Positions 46,416-55,269 of a DNA stretch of 64,000 nucleotides are shown here, one piece after another. The DNA is taken from the NCBI RefSeq assembly GCF_002927045.1, contig NZ_PRDW01000001.1, positions 186,001-250,000 of the forward strand. Reading direction: 5' to 3'. A program made the translations under genes and the position numbers. The notes under the pieces were generated by a model, which was given only the letters and a program-made list of their open reading frames with translations, was not told the DNA's origin and searched no databases. Each line of letters begins with the position of its first letter. Within the stretch, counting starts at the first letter, position 1. This DNA comes from Mycetohabitans endofungorum (GTDB lineage Bacteria > Pseudomonadota > Gammaproteobacteria > Burkholderiales > Burkholderiaceae).

Positions 46416-47609
46416 ATGATCATCACTTCGTTACTCGATACCGATCTCTACAAATTCACGATGATGCAGGTCGTGCTGCATCATTTTCCTGCCGCCAGCG
46501 TCGAGTACCGGTTCCGTTGTCGCACGCACGGCATCGACCTGGTGCCATACGTGGACGAGATCCGGGAGCAGATCAGCCGCCTGTGCCAGTTGCGCTTTAC
46601 CGACGACGAGCTAGACTACTTGCGCCAGTTGCGTTTTATCAAGAGCGACTTCGTCGATTTCCTCGCGCTGTTCCAGCTCAATGAGAAGTACATTTGCGTC
46701 TGGCCGTCGCCGAAGGCCAACGGTGAGATCGAGATCGTCGTGCGCGGACCTTGGCTGCATACGATTCTGTTCGAGATCCCGGTGCTGGCGATCGTCAACG
46801 AGGTCTATTTCCGTAATACGCAGCGCTCGCCGGCGTACCACGAGGGACGCGAGCGGCTGACTGGCAAGATGGCGATGCTCGGCGCGAGGCCTGACTACGC
46901 CGATTGCAAGATTGCCGACTACGGTACGCGGCGACGCTTTTCGAAGCAGTGGCACGAGGAGGTCATCCTGACGCTGATGGCGGGGCTCGGTGAGCAGTTT
47001 GCCGGTACCAGCAATGTCTACTATGCGATGAAGCACGGGTTGACGCCGCTTGGCACGATGGCGCACGAGTACCTGCAGGCGTGTCAGGCACTGGGGCCGA
47101 GGCTGCGCGATTCGCAGATCTTCGGTTTTGAGATGTGGGCCAAGGAATACCGCGGCGATCTCGGCATTGCGTTGTCCGATGTCTACGGCATGAAGGCGTT
47201 CCTGCGTGACTTCGACATGTACTTCTGCAAGCTGTTCGACGGTGCGCGGCACGATTCGGGGGACCCGTTTGAATGGGGCGAGCAGCTATTGAAACACTAC
47301 GAGTTGAATCGCTGCGATCCTCGCACTAAGATCCTGGTCTTTTCCGATGCACTTGATATCCCGAAGGTGCTGCAGTTGTACGAGCGTTTTCGCGGCCGCT
47401 GCAAACTGGCATTTGGCGTGGGCACCAATCTGACTAACGACCTGGGCTATGCGCCGCTGCAGATCGTGATGAAAATGGTCCGCTGCAATGGCCAGCCCGT
47501 TGCGAAATTGTCCGACTCGCCGGGCAAAAACATGTGCGACGATCCCGCGTACATCGCGTACTTGCGGCAGGTGTTCGAGATCGACACGCCGTTGGAGGCG
47601 GGCCACTGA
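46416..47609 (+). CDS. pncB: Nicotinate phosphoribosyltransferase
   Basis: PncB (397 residues) makes nicotinate mononucleotide for NAD salvage. It starts [25 protein letters not shown] and contains [47 protein letters not shown] with the phosphorylated-histidine region, and [22 protein letters not shown], a nucleotide-binding signature. The length matches the E. coli enzyme. No NAD synthesis genes are adjacent. Confidence 0.95.
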   Translation: MIITSLLDTDLYKFTMMQVVLHHFPAASVEYRFRCRTHGIDLVPYVDEIREQISRLCQLRFTDDELDYLRQLRFIKSDFVDFLALFQLNEKYICVWPSPKANGEIEIVVRGPWLHTILFEIPVLAIVNEVYFRNTQRSPAYHEGRERLTGKMAMLGARPDYADCKIADYGTRRRFSKQWHEEVILTLMAGLGEQFAGTSNVYYAMKHGLTPLGTMAHEYLQACQALGPRLRDSQIFGFEMWAKEYRGDLGIALSDVYGMKAFLRDFDMYFCKLFDGARHDSGDPFEWGEQLLKHYELNRCDPRTKILVFSDALDIPKVLQLYERFRGRCKLAFGVGTNLTNDLGYAPLQIVMKMVRCNGQPVAKLSDSPGKNMCDDPAYIAYLRQVFEIDTPLEAGH

Positions 47610-47805
47610 ACCGGTGAGGCCGGCACGCGCGGCACGCGGTGCCCCCCTCTCGCATCGTACTGCGTCGCGCGGGCAGTGTCCCGCTGCAGGCTGGATGCCA
47701 TCATGGCCATCGGATCCCCGATGGCCGTCCGGCCAATGGCCGCGCCGCGCCCGCCGGTATAATCTGCGCGAAGGCGTTGCCGACGCACTAACAGAGGATC
47801 GCTAC

Positions 47806-48141
47806 ATGAACACTTCGGCGGCTCGCCGCAATATCATCGCTCGCATCCGCGCGGCGCAGTGCCGGCCGGCGCAGCCTGGGGCGGTGGAGCACGAGGCGCT
47901 CACCGACTATCTGGTGCGGCACCCGGCCGGCCAGCGTTCCGATCTGCGGGGCGATCTCGTTGAGCTGTTCGTCGGCGGCCTTGAGGACGCGTTTGCATTG
48001 ATGCGTGCCGAGCGCGGCGAATTGCCGAGCTCGGTCAACTTCATTTCAGGTCCGTCGCGTACCGGCGACATCGAACAAACCATTGTGCTGGGTGCGCATG
48101 GTCCTTATCGCGTTCATGCAGTCGTTGTTCGTGACGCGTGA
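47806..48141 (+). pseudogene. lutC: lutC-type lactate utilisation gene with in-frame internal deletion
   Basis: The 111-residue frame starts MNTSAARRNIIARIRAAQCRP and ends EDAFALMRAERGELPSSVNFISGPSRTGDIEQTIVLGAHGPYRVH, which match the N- and C-terminal ends of LutC/YkgG. The middle (about 105-110 residues, including most of the nucleotide-like fold) is missing; the frame passes across the junction near GDLVELFVGGL. Length is half that of the family. lutA and lutB are not next to it. Probably a non-functional product. Confidence 0.76.
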
Positions 48142-48163
48142 TTGCTATTTTCCGATACAACAC

Positions 48164-49585
48164 ATGACGAGGTTTTTTGCTGTCCTGCCGGCGGGTGTAG
48201 TACTCGCCTGTACCCCGCTTGCCGCGTACGCGGCCGACGTCGATGGCGCGCAACTGGGCTTGCACTGGGCACTGCCGTTTGCGGGCATGCTGCTATCCAT
48301 CGCGCTGCTGCCGCTGCTGGCTCCCACGTTCTGGCACCGACACTTCGGCAAAATCGCGGCGGCTTGGGCACTGGCATTCCTGGTGCCGTTTGCCGCGTCG
48401 TTCGGCGCCGGCGCAGCACTCGCATCGCTCGCTCATGCCGTGATTGCCGAATATGTGCCGTTCATCGTGTTGCTGGCTGCGCTGTATACGGTGGCCGGCG
48501 GTATCTGCGTGCGCGGCAATCTACACGGATCGCCTGCGCTCAATACAGGCCTGATCGCGCTTGGCACGCTGCTCGCGAGCATCATGGGAACGACGGGCGC
48601 GGCGATGCTGCTGATCCGGCCGTTGCTGCGGGCCAATGACAATCGCCGGCATGTTGCGCATGTGGTGGTGTTCTTTATTTTTCTGGTTGCGAATGTGGGC
48701 GGCGCGTTGTCGCCGCTCGGCGATCCGCCATTGTTTCTCGGCTTCCTGAATGGCGTCGATTTTTTCTGGACGACCGTGCATTTGGCGTTGCCGGCCCTGT
48801 TCGTTACTGCCGCGGTGCTGTCGATATTCTACATGCTGGATAGCTATTATTTCAGGCGTGACGGCAACGCCGGGCCGGCGCGGGTCGATCTGACATCTGA
48901 CTCGCGCGGTGTTGCAATCGACGGCAAAGTGAACTTCGCACTGCTGGCGTGCATCATCGTCCTGGTGCTGATGAGCGGCGTCTGGAAGCCTCACGTGCAA
49001 TTTGACGTTTTCGGTGTGCCAGTCCAGTTGCAGAACATGCTCCGTGACGCCGGACTGCTGGTCGTGCTGTTCGTGTCGCTGCGCGTGACGCCACCCTCTG
49101 CGCGTGATGGCAATGGCTTTAGCTGGGCGCCGATCGATGAGGTCGCCAAGCTCTTCGCCGGCATTTTCGTGACAATTGCACCGGTGATCGCGATGCTGCA
49201 CGCCGGACAACGGGGCGCGTTCGCCGACGCGGTGCAGTGGACGCTGCAAGACGGCCAAGCCGCCGTACCCTTGTACTTCTGGGCGACGGGGGTGTTGTCA
49301 TCGTTCCTGGACAATGCGCCGACCTATCTGGTGTTCTTCAACATCGCGGGCGGTGACGCACAGACGTTGATGACGTCCGGTGCGTCGATACTCGCGGCGA
49401 TTTCCGCCGGCGCGGTATTTATGGGAGCGAATACGTACATTGGCAACGCGCCGAACTTCATGGTCAAGGCCATTGCCGAGTCGCGCGGCGTGCGCATGCC
49501 GAGCTTTTTCGGCTTCATTGGATGGTCAGCCTGTGTACTGCTGCCGGTATTTGCGATGACGACATGGCTCTTTTTTCGGCATTGA
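48164..49585 (+). CDS. Sodium:proton antiporter (NhaD/CitMHS-like)
   Basis: The 473-residue membrane protein has a signal-like start and about twelve hydrophobic segments. Motifs such as GTLLASIMGTTGAAMLLIRPLLRAN, ANVGGALSPLGDPPLFLGFLNGV and SSFLDNAPTYLVFFNIAGG are typical of the ion transporter superfamily antiporters that Burkholderia genomes annotate as sodium:proton antiporters. ATG 48164 (MTRFFAVLPAGVVLA) is the best start. It follows the lutC remnant by 22 bp. Confidence 0.82.
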   Translation: MTRFFAVLPAGVVLACTPLAAYAADVDGAQLGLHWALPFAGMLLSIALLPLLAPTFWHRHFGKIAAAWALAFLVPFAASFGAGAALASLAHAVIAEYVPFIVLLAALYTVAGGICVRGNLHGSPALNTGLIALGTLLASIMGTTGAAMLLIRPLLRANDNRRHVAHVVVFFIFLVANVGGALSPLGDPPLFLGFLNGVDFFWTTVHLALPALFVTAAVLSIFYMLDSYYFRRDGNAGPARVDLTSDSRGVAIDGKVNFALLACIIVLVLMSGVWKPHVQFDVFGVPVQLQNMLRDAGLLVVLFVSLRVTPPSARDGNGFSWAPIDEVAKLFAGIFVTIAPVIAMLHAGQRGAFADAVQWTLQDGQAAVPLYFWATGVLSSFLDNAPTYLVFFNIAGGDAQTLMTSGASILAAISAGAVFMGANTYIGNAPNFMVKAIAESRGVRMPSFFGFIGWSACVLLPVFAMTTWLFFRH

Positions 49586-49616
49586 GCGCTGGGCACAAAC
49601 TTAGACTGGAGCGCAC

Positions 49617-51113
49617 ATGCTGACAATCATCCTGGCAGTCGCAGTGGCCGTATTGGCCGCCGCGCTACTCATTGTCGCGGCCGCGATGCGGCAACGCGAT
49701 GCCGGCAACGCGACTGAGGCATCGCTGCAAGCGCTCGCGGAGCGGATGCGCGAACTGGGCGACACGCACGCGCGCTCCCAGGAAAGGCTGGAGCGCGAGT
49801 TGCGCGCGGAGCTGATCGAAAGCGCCCGTGTGTCGCGCGCCGATGCCGGCGCTGGCGTCACGCAACTACAACAGGCGCTTGCGGCGCAACTCGCGAGTAT
49901 CGCTACAGTGCAGAACAACCAGATTGACGGCTTCGCGCAGCAACTGGCCAAACTTACGCAGAGCAATGCGCAGCAGCTCGATGCGTTTCGTTTGTCCGGC
50001 CAACAGCAGGCGCAACATGCGCGCGAGGAGCAGGCCGCCGCATTGAAGCGATTCGGCGATACGCTGAACCAGCAATTGGCCGTGCTCTCGGAGAGCAACG
50101 AGCGGCGTCTTGCCGAAGTGCGGGCGACGCTCGAGCAAAAGCTTAAGGATATCGAGGCGAACAATGCGGCCAAGCTCGATGAGATGCGACGCATTGTCGA
50201 TGAAAAGCTTCATGCCACGCTGGAGCAGCGCCTGGGCGAGTCGTTCAAGCTGGTGTCGGACCGGCTCGAGCAGGTCCATCGCGGTTTGGGCGAGATGCAG
50301 ACGCTCGCTGCAGGCGTCGGTGATCTGAAGAAGGTGTTGACCAATGTCAAGACGCGCGGGACCTGGGGCGAGGTTCAGCTCCAGGCGCTGCTCGAGCAGA
50401 TGCTCACGCCCGATCAGTATGCGAAGAACGTGGCAACGGTGCCGCGCAGCAGCGAGCGCGTCGAATTCGCGATCCGGCTACCGGGCCGGGGCGAAAGCGA
50501 CCAACGCAATGCGCAGCCGGTATGGCTGCCGATCGATGCGAAATTCCCTCGTGAGGACTACGAGCGGTTGATTGACGCACAGGATCGGGCTGACCCCGTT
50601 GGCGTCGAGGAGGCGGCCCGCGCGCTGGAAACGCGCGTCAGGCTGGAGGCCAAGGCAATTGCAGACAAGTATGTGTCGCCGCCGCATACGACGGACTTTG
50701 CCCTTCTGTTCCTGCCGACCGAGGGGCTTTATGCGGAAATCCTGCGCCGGCCTGGGCTGACCGACGCATTGCAGCGCGACTACCGGGTCACGATTGCCGG
50801 ACCCACTACGCTGACCGCGTTGCTGAACAGCTTGCAGATGGGTTTTCGTACGCTGGCGATCGAAAAGCGCTCGAGCGAAGTCTGGCAGGTACTCGGCGCG
50901 GTGAAAACGGAGTTCGGCAAGTTCGGCGATGTTCTGGCGAAAACGAAGAACCAGCTTGCGACCGTTGCCCGGTCTATCGAACTGGCTGAGACCCGGACAC
51001 GACAGATGCACAGGAAGTTGCGCGACGTCGAGGCGCTACCTGGCGAGCAGGCTGCCGAGCTGCTGGGCGATGAAGGGCAAGCGCAAGCGACGTTAGACGA
51101 CAGCAGCGAATAA
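49617..51113 (+). CDS. rmuC: DNA recombination protein RmuC
   Basis: The 498-residue product has an N-terminal membrane anchor (LTIILAVAVAVLAAALLIVAAAM), a long coiled coil (about residues 25-215, repeated QLAALNQ-like heptads) and the RmuC nuclease-like domain with LTNVKTRGTWGEVQLQALLEQML and WLPIDAKFPREDYERL. RmuC limits inverted-repeat recombination in E. coli. Length and domain order are normal. Confidence 0.92.
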   Translation: MLTIILAVAVAVLAAALLIVAAAMRQRDAGNATEASLQALAERMRELGDTHARSQERLERELRAELIESARVSRADAGAGVTQLQQALAAQLASIATVQNNQIDGFAQQLAKLTQSNAQQLDAFRLSGQQQAQHAREEQAAALKRFGDTLNQQLAVLSESNERRLAEVRATLEQKLKDIEANNAAKLDEMRRIVDEKLHATLEQRLGESFKLVSDRLEQVHRGLGEMQTLAAGVGDLKKVLTNVKTRGTWGEVQLQALLEQMLTPDQYAKNVATVPRSSERVEFAIRLPGRGESDQRNAQPVWLPIDAKFPREDYERLIDAQDRADPVGVEEAARALETRVRLEAKAIADKYVSPPHTTDFALLFLPTEGLYAEILRRPGLTDALQRDYRVTIAGPTTLTALLNSLQMGFRTLAIEKRSSEVWQVLGAVKTEFGKFGDVLAKTKNQLATVARSIELAETRTRQMHRKLRDVEALPGEQAAELLGDEGQAQATLDDSSE

Positions 51114-51143
51114 GCCGGTGCGGCCGTGGTGGAAGCGGATCCG

Positions 51144-51483
51144 TCAGATCGACGAATCGTCAGGCAGCGCTTGCAGACCCGTGAGACGGTGCCGGGCCTC
51201 TCCGGTCACGCGCACGACGCGCCACTGCGGTAACACGGTTGCGCCCAGTTTCGCGTAGAAGTCTACCGCTGGCGTATTCCAATTCAATACGGTCCACCCG
51301 AAACGGGTGCATTGCCGCTCGATAGCGAGCGTGGCCAGCACGCGCAGCATTTCAGTGCCCAGTCCCGTGCGTGCCTCGCTGCGCCGGTTGCATGTATAGA
51401 TACTCTAGATACAGGCCGCGTCGGCCGGGGTCGCATGGGCGGATCGTCGTGCCGTCCGGCAGCATAGCCAATGGCGAAGTCAT
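51144..51483 (-). pseudogene. GNAT acetyltransferase gene, internal deletion plus frameshift
   Basis: The first codon ATG at 51483 overlaps the stop of the upstream membrane-protein gene (ATGA). The frame encodes MTSPLAMLPDGTTIRPCDP and then jumps to GRRGLYLEYLYMQPAQRGTH, the acetyl-CoA-binding entry of GNAT enzymes. One extra base near 51363 then changes frame to GLGTEMLRVLATLAIERQCTRFGWTVLNWNTPAVDFYAKLGATVLPQWRVVRVTG. About 60 residues between start and GRRGLYL are missing. Matches the GNAT family seen in Burkholderia. Confidence 0.74.
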
Positions 51484-51755
51484 GCCTCCTCCGGTGCATC
51501 GGAGAGCATGATCTCGATGCCGCCGAAGCGCGATGCCACCCAGTTGTATGCGTGACATGCGATCCATAGCAGGACGAAGCCAAGCACGGCGTTGAGTATC
51601 AACGCGCTGAACAACGTTGATAGCTCAACAGCGCCGTAGCGCAAGAATGCTACTAGCATACCGAGCAGGACGATCGGCACGCTGAAGGTCAGGTACACGA
51701 AGATCAGCGCCTTGGCAGTTTGCCCCGGGGCAATGTACGAGATTTGTTTTTTCAT
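51480..51755 (-). CDS. Small membrane protein (DUF3566-like)
   Basis: The 91-residue product has two hydrophobic segments: AKALIFVYLTFSVPIVLLGMLVAFL and LFSALILNAVLGFVLLWIACHAYNWVASRFGGIEIML. The ending YNxxxxxFGGIEI resembles DUF3566. ATG 51755 (MKKQISYIAPGQT) is the sensible start; longer frame upstream is unlike a signal. Its stop overlaps the GNAT remnant start. Function unknown. Confidence 0.7.
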   Translation of the reverse strand: MKKQISYIAPGQTAKALIFVYLTFSVPIVLLGMLVAFLRYGAVELSTLFSALILNAVLGFVLLWIACHAYNWVASRFGGIEIMLSDAPEEA

Positions 51756-51896
51756 ATCGAAGCGTCGGCGGTCATTCGCGAAAAGGGTCGCGCGGGGCGC
51801 GCGCTGAAGTTGTATGAAAACGGCGAGTATGCGTGAGTTCAATCCATCAAAAGGTTAAAGCAGCCCGCCAAAAGACCAGATCAGTCCGTTAAAGGC

Positions 51897-53192
51897 TTAG
51901 ATCAATCCGTCAAAAGGCATGATGTCGACCGTGTCGCCCACGGCCACCGGCCCTCGTTGATGATCCAAAATAACGAAACAATTGGCATCGCTCATCGAGC
52001 GTAGGATACCGGAGCCCTGTGCGCCGGTCAGCGCGACTTCCCAGCGCCCGTCGTCGCGCCGGCGCGCAATGCCTCGCTGATATTCGGTCCGTCCGGGGCG
52101 TTTGCTGATTGGGTCCAGCGCGCTCGCGGCGATCAGCGGCACGGGCCGGGGCAGTGCACCGGTCATCGAAATCAGTGCGTCGCGCACGATCTGATAGAAG
52201 GCGACCATCGTGGCAACCGGGTTGCCCGGCAAGCCGAAGTAGAGCGCATCGTGGCCTTCGCCCACGCGCTTGCCCGACCAGATGCGGCCAAACGCGAACG
52301 GGCGTCCCGGCCGCATCGCGATACTCCAAAATGCGACGTCGCCCAGCCGACCCATCAGTTCACGCGTGTAGTCCGCGTCGCCGACCGATACGCCGCCGGA
52401 ACTGAGTACGACGTCCGCTGACGCCGCCGCGTTGCGCAGCGCTGCTTCCAGCGCGTGCCGGTCATCGGGCACCACGCCGAGATCGATCACCTCCACGTTC
52501 AGGCGGCGCAGCATCCCGTACAGCGTATAGCGATTGCTGTCGTATACGCATCCGGGCGCAAGCGGTTGTCCCAGCGAACGCAATTCGTCGCCGGTCGAAA
52601 AGAAGGCGGCACGCAGGCGGCGTCGGACCGGTACTTCGCCGAGCCCGAGGGAGGCGAGCAGGCCCAGATCGGACGCGCGCAACACACGTCCGGCCAATAG
52701 GGCCGCATGTCCGCTGCGCAGGTCTTCGCCGGCGCGTCGGCGGTTGGCGCCGCGGGCCAGCGCGGCGGCCAAGAATTGGATCGAGCCGTCGCCGTTGATT
52801 GCAACCTGCTCCTGCGGGATCACGGTATCGCAGTCGGCCGGCAATATCGCGCCGGTCATCACGCGAATGCAATCGCCACTGCGTACCCGCGCATCGTATG
52901 CGCGTCCGGCTAGCGCCGTGCCCGCTACGCGCAACCGGATCGTGCCGCCGCGCTCGAGGGTGGCGCCGTCGAACGCATAGCCGTCCATGGCGGAGTTGTC
53001 GTGTGCTGGTACGTCCAGCGGCGATACCACGTCGTCAGCCAGCACGCGGTCCAGTGCGTCACGCAGCGCGAGTCGCTCAATGGTGGCCACCGGCGTTGCC
53101 CACTGGCTCACAATGGCCCGGGCGGCATTCACCGGCAGTGCGTTCGGATCATAGTCGGCGATACAGCTTGCGATGGTTTGCAGCGAGGTCAT
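51897..53192 (-). CDS. moeA: Molybdopterin molybdotransferase
   Basis: MoeA (431 residues) inserts molybdate into adenylated molybdopterin. Signatures are PAHDNSAMDGYAFDG, RVMTGAILPADCDTVIPQEQV, VYDSNRYTLYGMLRRLN, VVLSSGGVSVGDADYTRELM and YFGLPGNPVATMVAFYQIVR. The start MTSLQTIASCIADYDPNALPV matches the family. It lies 57 bp downstream of mobA on the same strand, forming with mobA and moaA a molybdenum cofactor cluster. Confidence 0.95.
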   Translation of the reverse strand: MTSLQTIASCIADYDPNALPVNAARAIVSQWATPVATIERLALRDALDRVLADDVVSPLDVPAHDNSAMDGYAFDGATLERGGTIRLRVAGTALAGRAYDARVRSGDCIRVMTGAILPADCDTVIPQEQVAINGDGSIQFLAAALARGANRRRAGEDLRSGHAALLAGRVLRASDLGLLASLGLGEVPVRRRLRAAFFSTGDELRSLGQPLAPGCVYDSNRYTLYGMLRRLNVEVIDLGVVPDDRHALEAALRNAAASADVVLSSGGVSVGDADYTRELMGRLGDVAFWSIAMRPGRPFAFGRIWSGKRVGEGHDALYFGLPGNPVATMVAFYQIVRDALISMTGALPRPVPLIAASALDPISKRPGRTEYQRGIARRRDDGRWEVALTGAQGSGILRSMSDANCFVILDHQRGPVAVGDTVDIMPFDGLI

Positions 53193-53249
53193 GGCACGGG
53201 GACGGCGGAAACGGGGCGGATGCAACCGGGCAAAGGACGCCAGGCACGC

Positions 53250-53930
53250 TCATTGCCCGATGTCCGGCCGCTCGAGTTTGTATAATTCTTGCAGCGAGTT
53301 GACATTGTAAAACGCGCGCTTGTCGGCGAATGGCACTTGTACCGCCATGTGGCGTGCGTACCACGTGCGCACCCGGCGCTCGCCTTGAGCCAACTGCGTC
53401 GCCAGATCGCCTGCCAGCCCGGTGCGCAGCAGCGCGAATACGAAATGAGCACGCCCGGCTGCCGGCGTGTCGGCCGACGACGATAGAGGCGTGGCGGGCG
53501 CGCCCGGCGCAGTGGCATCGGGCGATGCGGTGCATGCATAAGCAATCGGTGCGTGCGTGACTTCTAGCGCCTGGGCGAGGCGCTGAGCCAGGTTCAACGG
53601 CACGAATGGAGAATCGCATGGCGCGACCAGTAGCGCGCCGTGCATCAGCGCTTGGCTGTCGAGCGCATATAGCCCTTCGAGAATGCCGGCCAGCGGGCCG
53701 GGGAAATCGGACGTGGCGTCCGTTAGCACCTGATCGGCAAACCGGGCATACTGATCAACATGGCGATTGGCGCTGATCAGCAGGCGCGACACCTGTGGCC
53801 GCAAGCGCTGTGCGACATGCTCGATGAGCGGGCGCCCATGCAGCAGTTGCAGCCCCTTGTCCCGTCCACCCATCCGCGTGCCGCGGCCGCCAGCGAGAAT
53901 CAGCCCGATGGTGCTGGCGCGCGAAATCAT
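53250..53930 (-). CDS. mobA: Molybdenum cofactor guanylyltransferase
   Basis: MobA (226 residues) attaches GMP to molybdenum cofactor to form the bis-MGD type. It has the GTP-binding start TIGLILAGGRGTRMGGRDKGLQLLHGRPLIEHV and LLVAPCDSPFVPLNLAQRL. A Pro/Ala/Ser-rich insert of about 20 residues (ASPDATAPGAPATPLSSSAD) is unusual and may be a surface loop. Between moaA and moeA. Confidence 0.93.
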   Translation of the reverse strand: MISRASTIGLILAGGRGTRMGGRDKGLQLLHGRPLIEHVAQRLRPQVSRLLISANRHVDQYARFADQVLTDATSDFPGPLAGILEGLYALDSQALMHGALLVAPCDSPFVPLNLAQRLAQALEVTHAPIAYACTASPDATAPGAPATPLSSSADTPAAGRAHFVFALLRTGLAGDLATQLAQGERRVRTWYARHMAVQVPFADKRAFYNVNSLQELYKLERPDIGQ

Positions 53931-53954
53931 GTGCGGATCACGGTGTGCATCGGC

Positions 53955-55046
53955 CTAGCCGCCGATGTACGACATTTCGACGCGCGGGCCGCCAGCGGCT
54001 TGCCCTCGCAACTGCGAATAGCGGTCCTCGCGAGCTCGCCACAGTCGCGCGATCGCATCGGAGATCTGCTCATCGGTGACGCCGTCGCGCAACAGCGCGC
54101 GCAGATCGTGGCCCGTGTTGGCGAACAGGCATAAATACGCCTTGCCTTCAGTGGACAGCCGTATGCGCGTGCAACTGGAGCAGAATGCACGCGTGACGCT
54201 GGAGATCACGCCGATCTCCCCAGCGCCGTCCACGTATCGCCAGCGCTGCGCGGTCTCGCCCGGATAATGCGCGTCTAGGGGCACAAGCGGCCAATGCGTG
54301 TTGATTCGGTCGATGACGTCGGCGGACGGCAGTACTTCGGCCATGTTCCATCCATTGGTGCAGCCTACGTCCATGTATTCAATGAAGCGCAATACGGCGC
54401 CGGATCCGCGAAAATGTCGGGCCATTGGCACGATTTCGCTGTCGTTGGTGCCGCGCTTGACGACCATGTTGATCTTTAGTGGGCCAAGGCCTGCCGCGTG
54501 CGCGGCCTCGATCCCGTCCAGCACGCTCGAGATCGGGAAATCGGCATCGTTCATGCGTTTAAACAAGGTATCGTCCAGTGCGTCGAGGCTGACTGTCACG
54601 CGCGTGAGTCCAGCGTCTTTCAGCGCACGCGCCTTGCGGGCGAGCAGTGCGCCGTTCGTCGTCAGCGTCAGATCGAGTGCTCGTGCATCGGACGTGCGCA
54701 ACGCAGCAAGGCGTTCGACCAGGCGTTCGAGGTGCTTGCGCAACAACGGTTCGCCGCCGGTTAGGCGGATCTTCTCGACCCCCTGCGCGACAAACAGCCG
54801 CGCTACGCGCTCAATTTCCTCAAAGGTCAGCAGCGCGTTGTGTGGCAGAAAGGGGTAGTCGCGGCCAAAAACGGTTCGCGGCATGCAGTACATGCAGCGA
54901 AAATTGCAGCGGTCGGTGACCGAGATACGCAGGTCGCGCAGCGGGCGGGCGAGCCGGTCAACGACATACCCGCGCGGCGCTCCAGGGGCGCTCGAGAACG
55001 CCGGGACCGCGCTCAGTTCGTTCAGCGGGATGACACGTCGATTCAT
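53955..55046 (-). CDS. moaA: GTP 3',8-cyclase
   Basis: This radical SAM enzyme starts molybdopterin synthesis by cyclising GTP. It has the N-terminal cluster motif [11 protein letters not shown] near residue 49, [15 protein letters not shown], and the second cluster ligands [21 protein letters not shown]. The C-terminal Gly-Gly (SYIGG) needed for activity is kept. ATG 55046 is used; an in-frame GTG at 55055 is possible. First gene of the moaA-mobA-moeA cluster. Confidence 0.95.
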   Translation of the reverse strand: MNRRVIPLNELSAVPAFSSAPGAPRGYVVDRLARPLRDLRISVTDRCNFRCMYCMPRTVFGRDYPFLPHNALLTFEEIERVARLFVAQGVEKIRLTGGEPLLRKHLERLVERLAALRTSDARALDLTLTTNGALLARKARALKDAGLTRVTVSLDALDDTLFKRMNDADFPISSVLDGIEAAHAAGLGPLKINMVVKRGTNDSEIVPMARHFRGSGAVLRFIEYMDVGCTNGWNMAEVLPSADVIDRINTHWPLVPLDAHYPGETAQRWRYVDGAGEIGVISSVTRAFCSSCTRIRLSTEGKAYLCLFANTGHDLRALLRDGVTDEQISDAIARLWRAREDRYSQLRGQAAGGPRVEMSYIGG

Positions 55047-55190
55047 GGTTGCCACACAGGCCAGTTCAGCTAAAGATTTTATCCGAATGCGCCGAGTACG
55101 GCGTTGCTGCGGTGCAATGTCCTATATCGCGGTTGCGATGATCGGCGGCAGGGCGAGCAGCGAGCCCGCCGGATAACCGGGGAGGGCCAA

Positions 55191-55216
55191 TAAAAAGCCC
55201 TCGCCGAGGCGAGGGC
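55191..55216 (-). terminator. Intrinsic terminator after rne (minus strand)
   Basis: Read on the minus strand, GCCCTCGCC and GGCGAGGGC pair (9 bp, two-base loop) and are followed by TTTTTA. It stops transcription coming from rne before moaA. Confidence 0.85.
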
Positions 55217-55269
55217 CATCGATTATGAGCCGCAAAGCGGCGCACGACGGGTGCGACGTGCCCGTCCGG

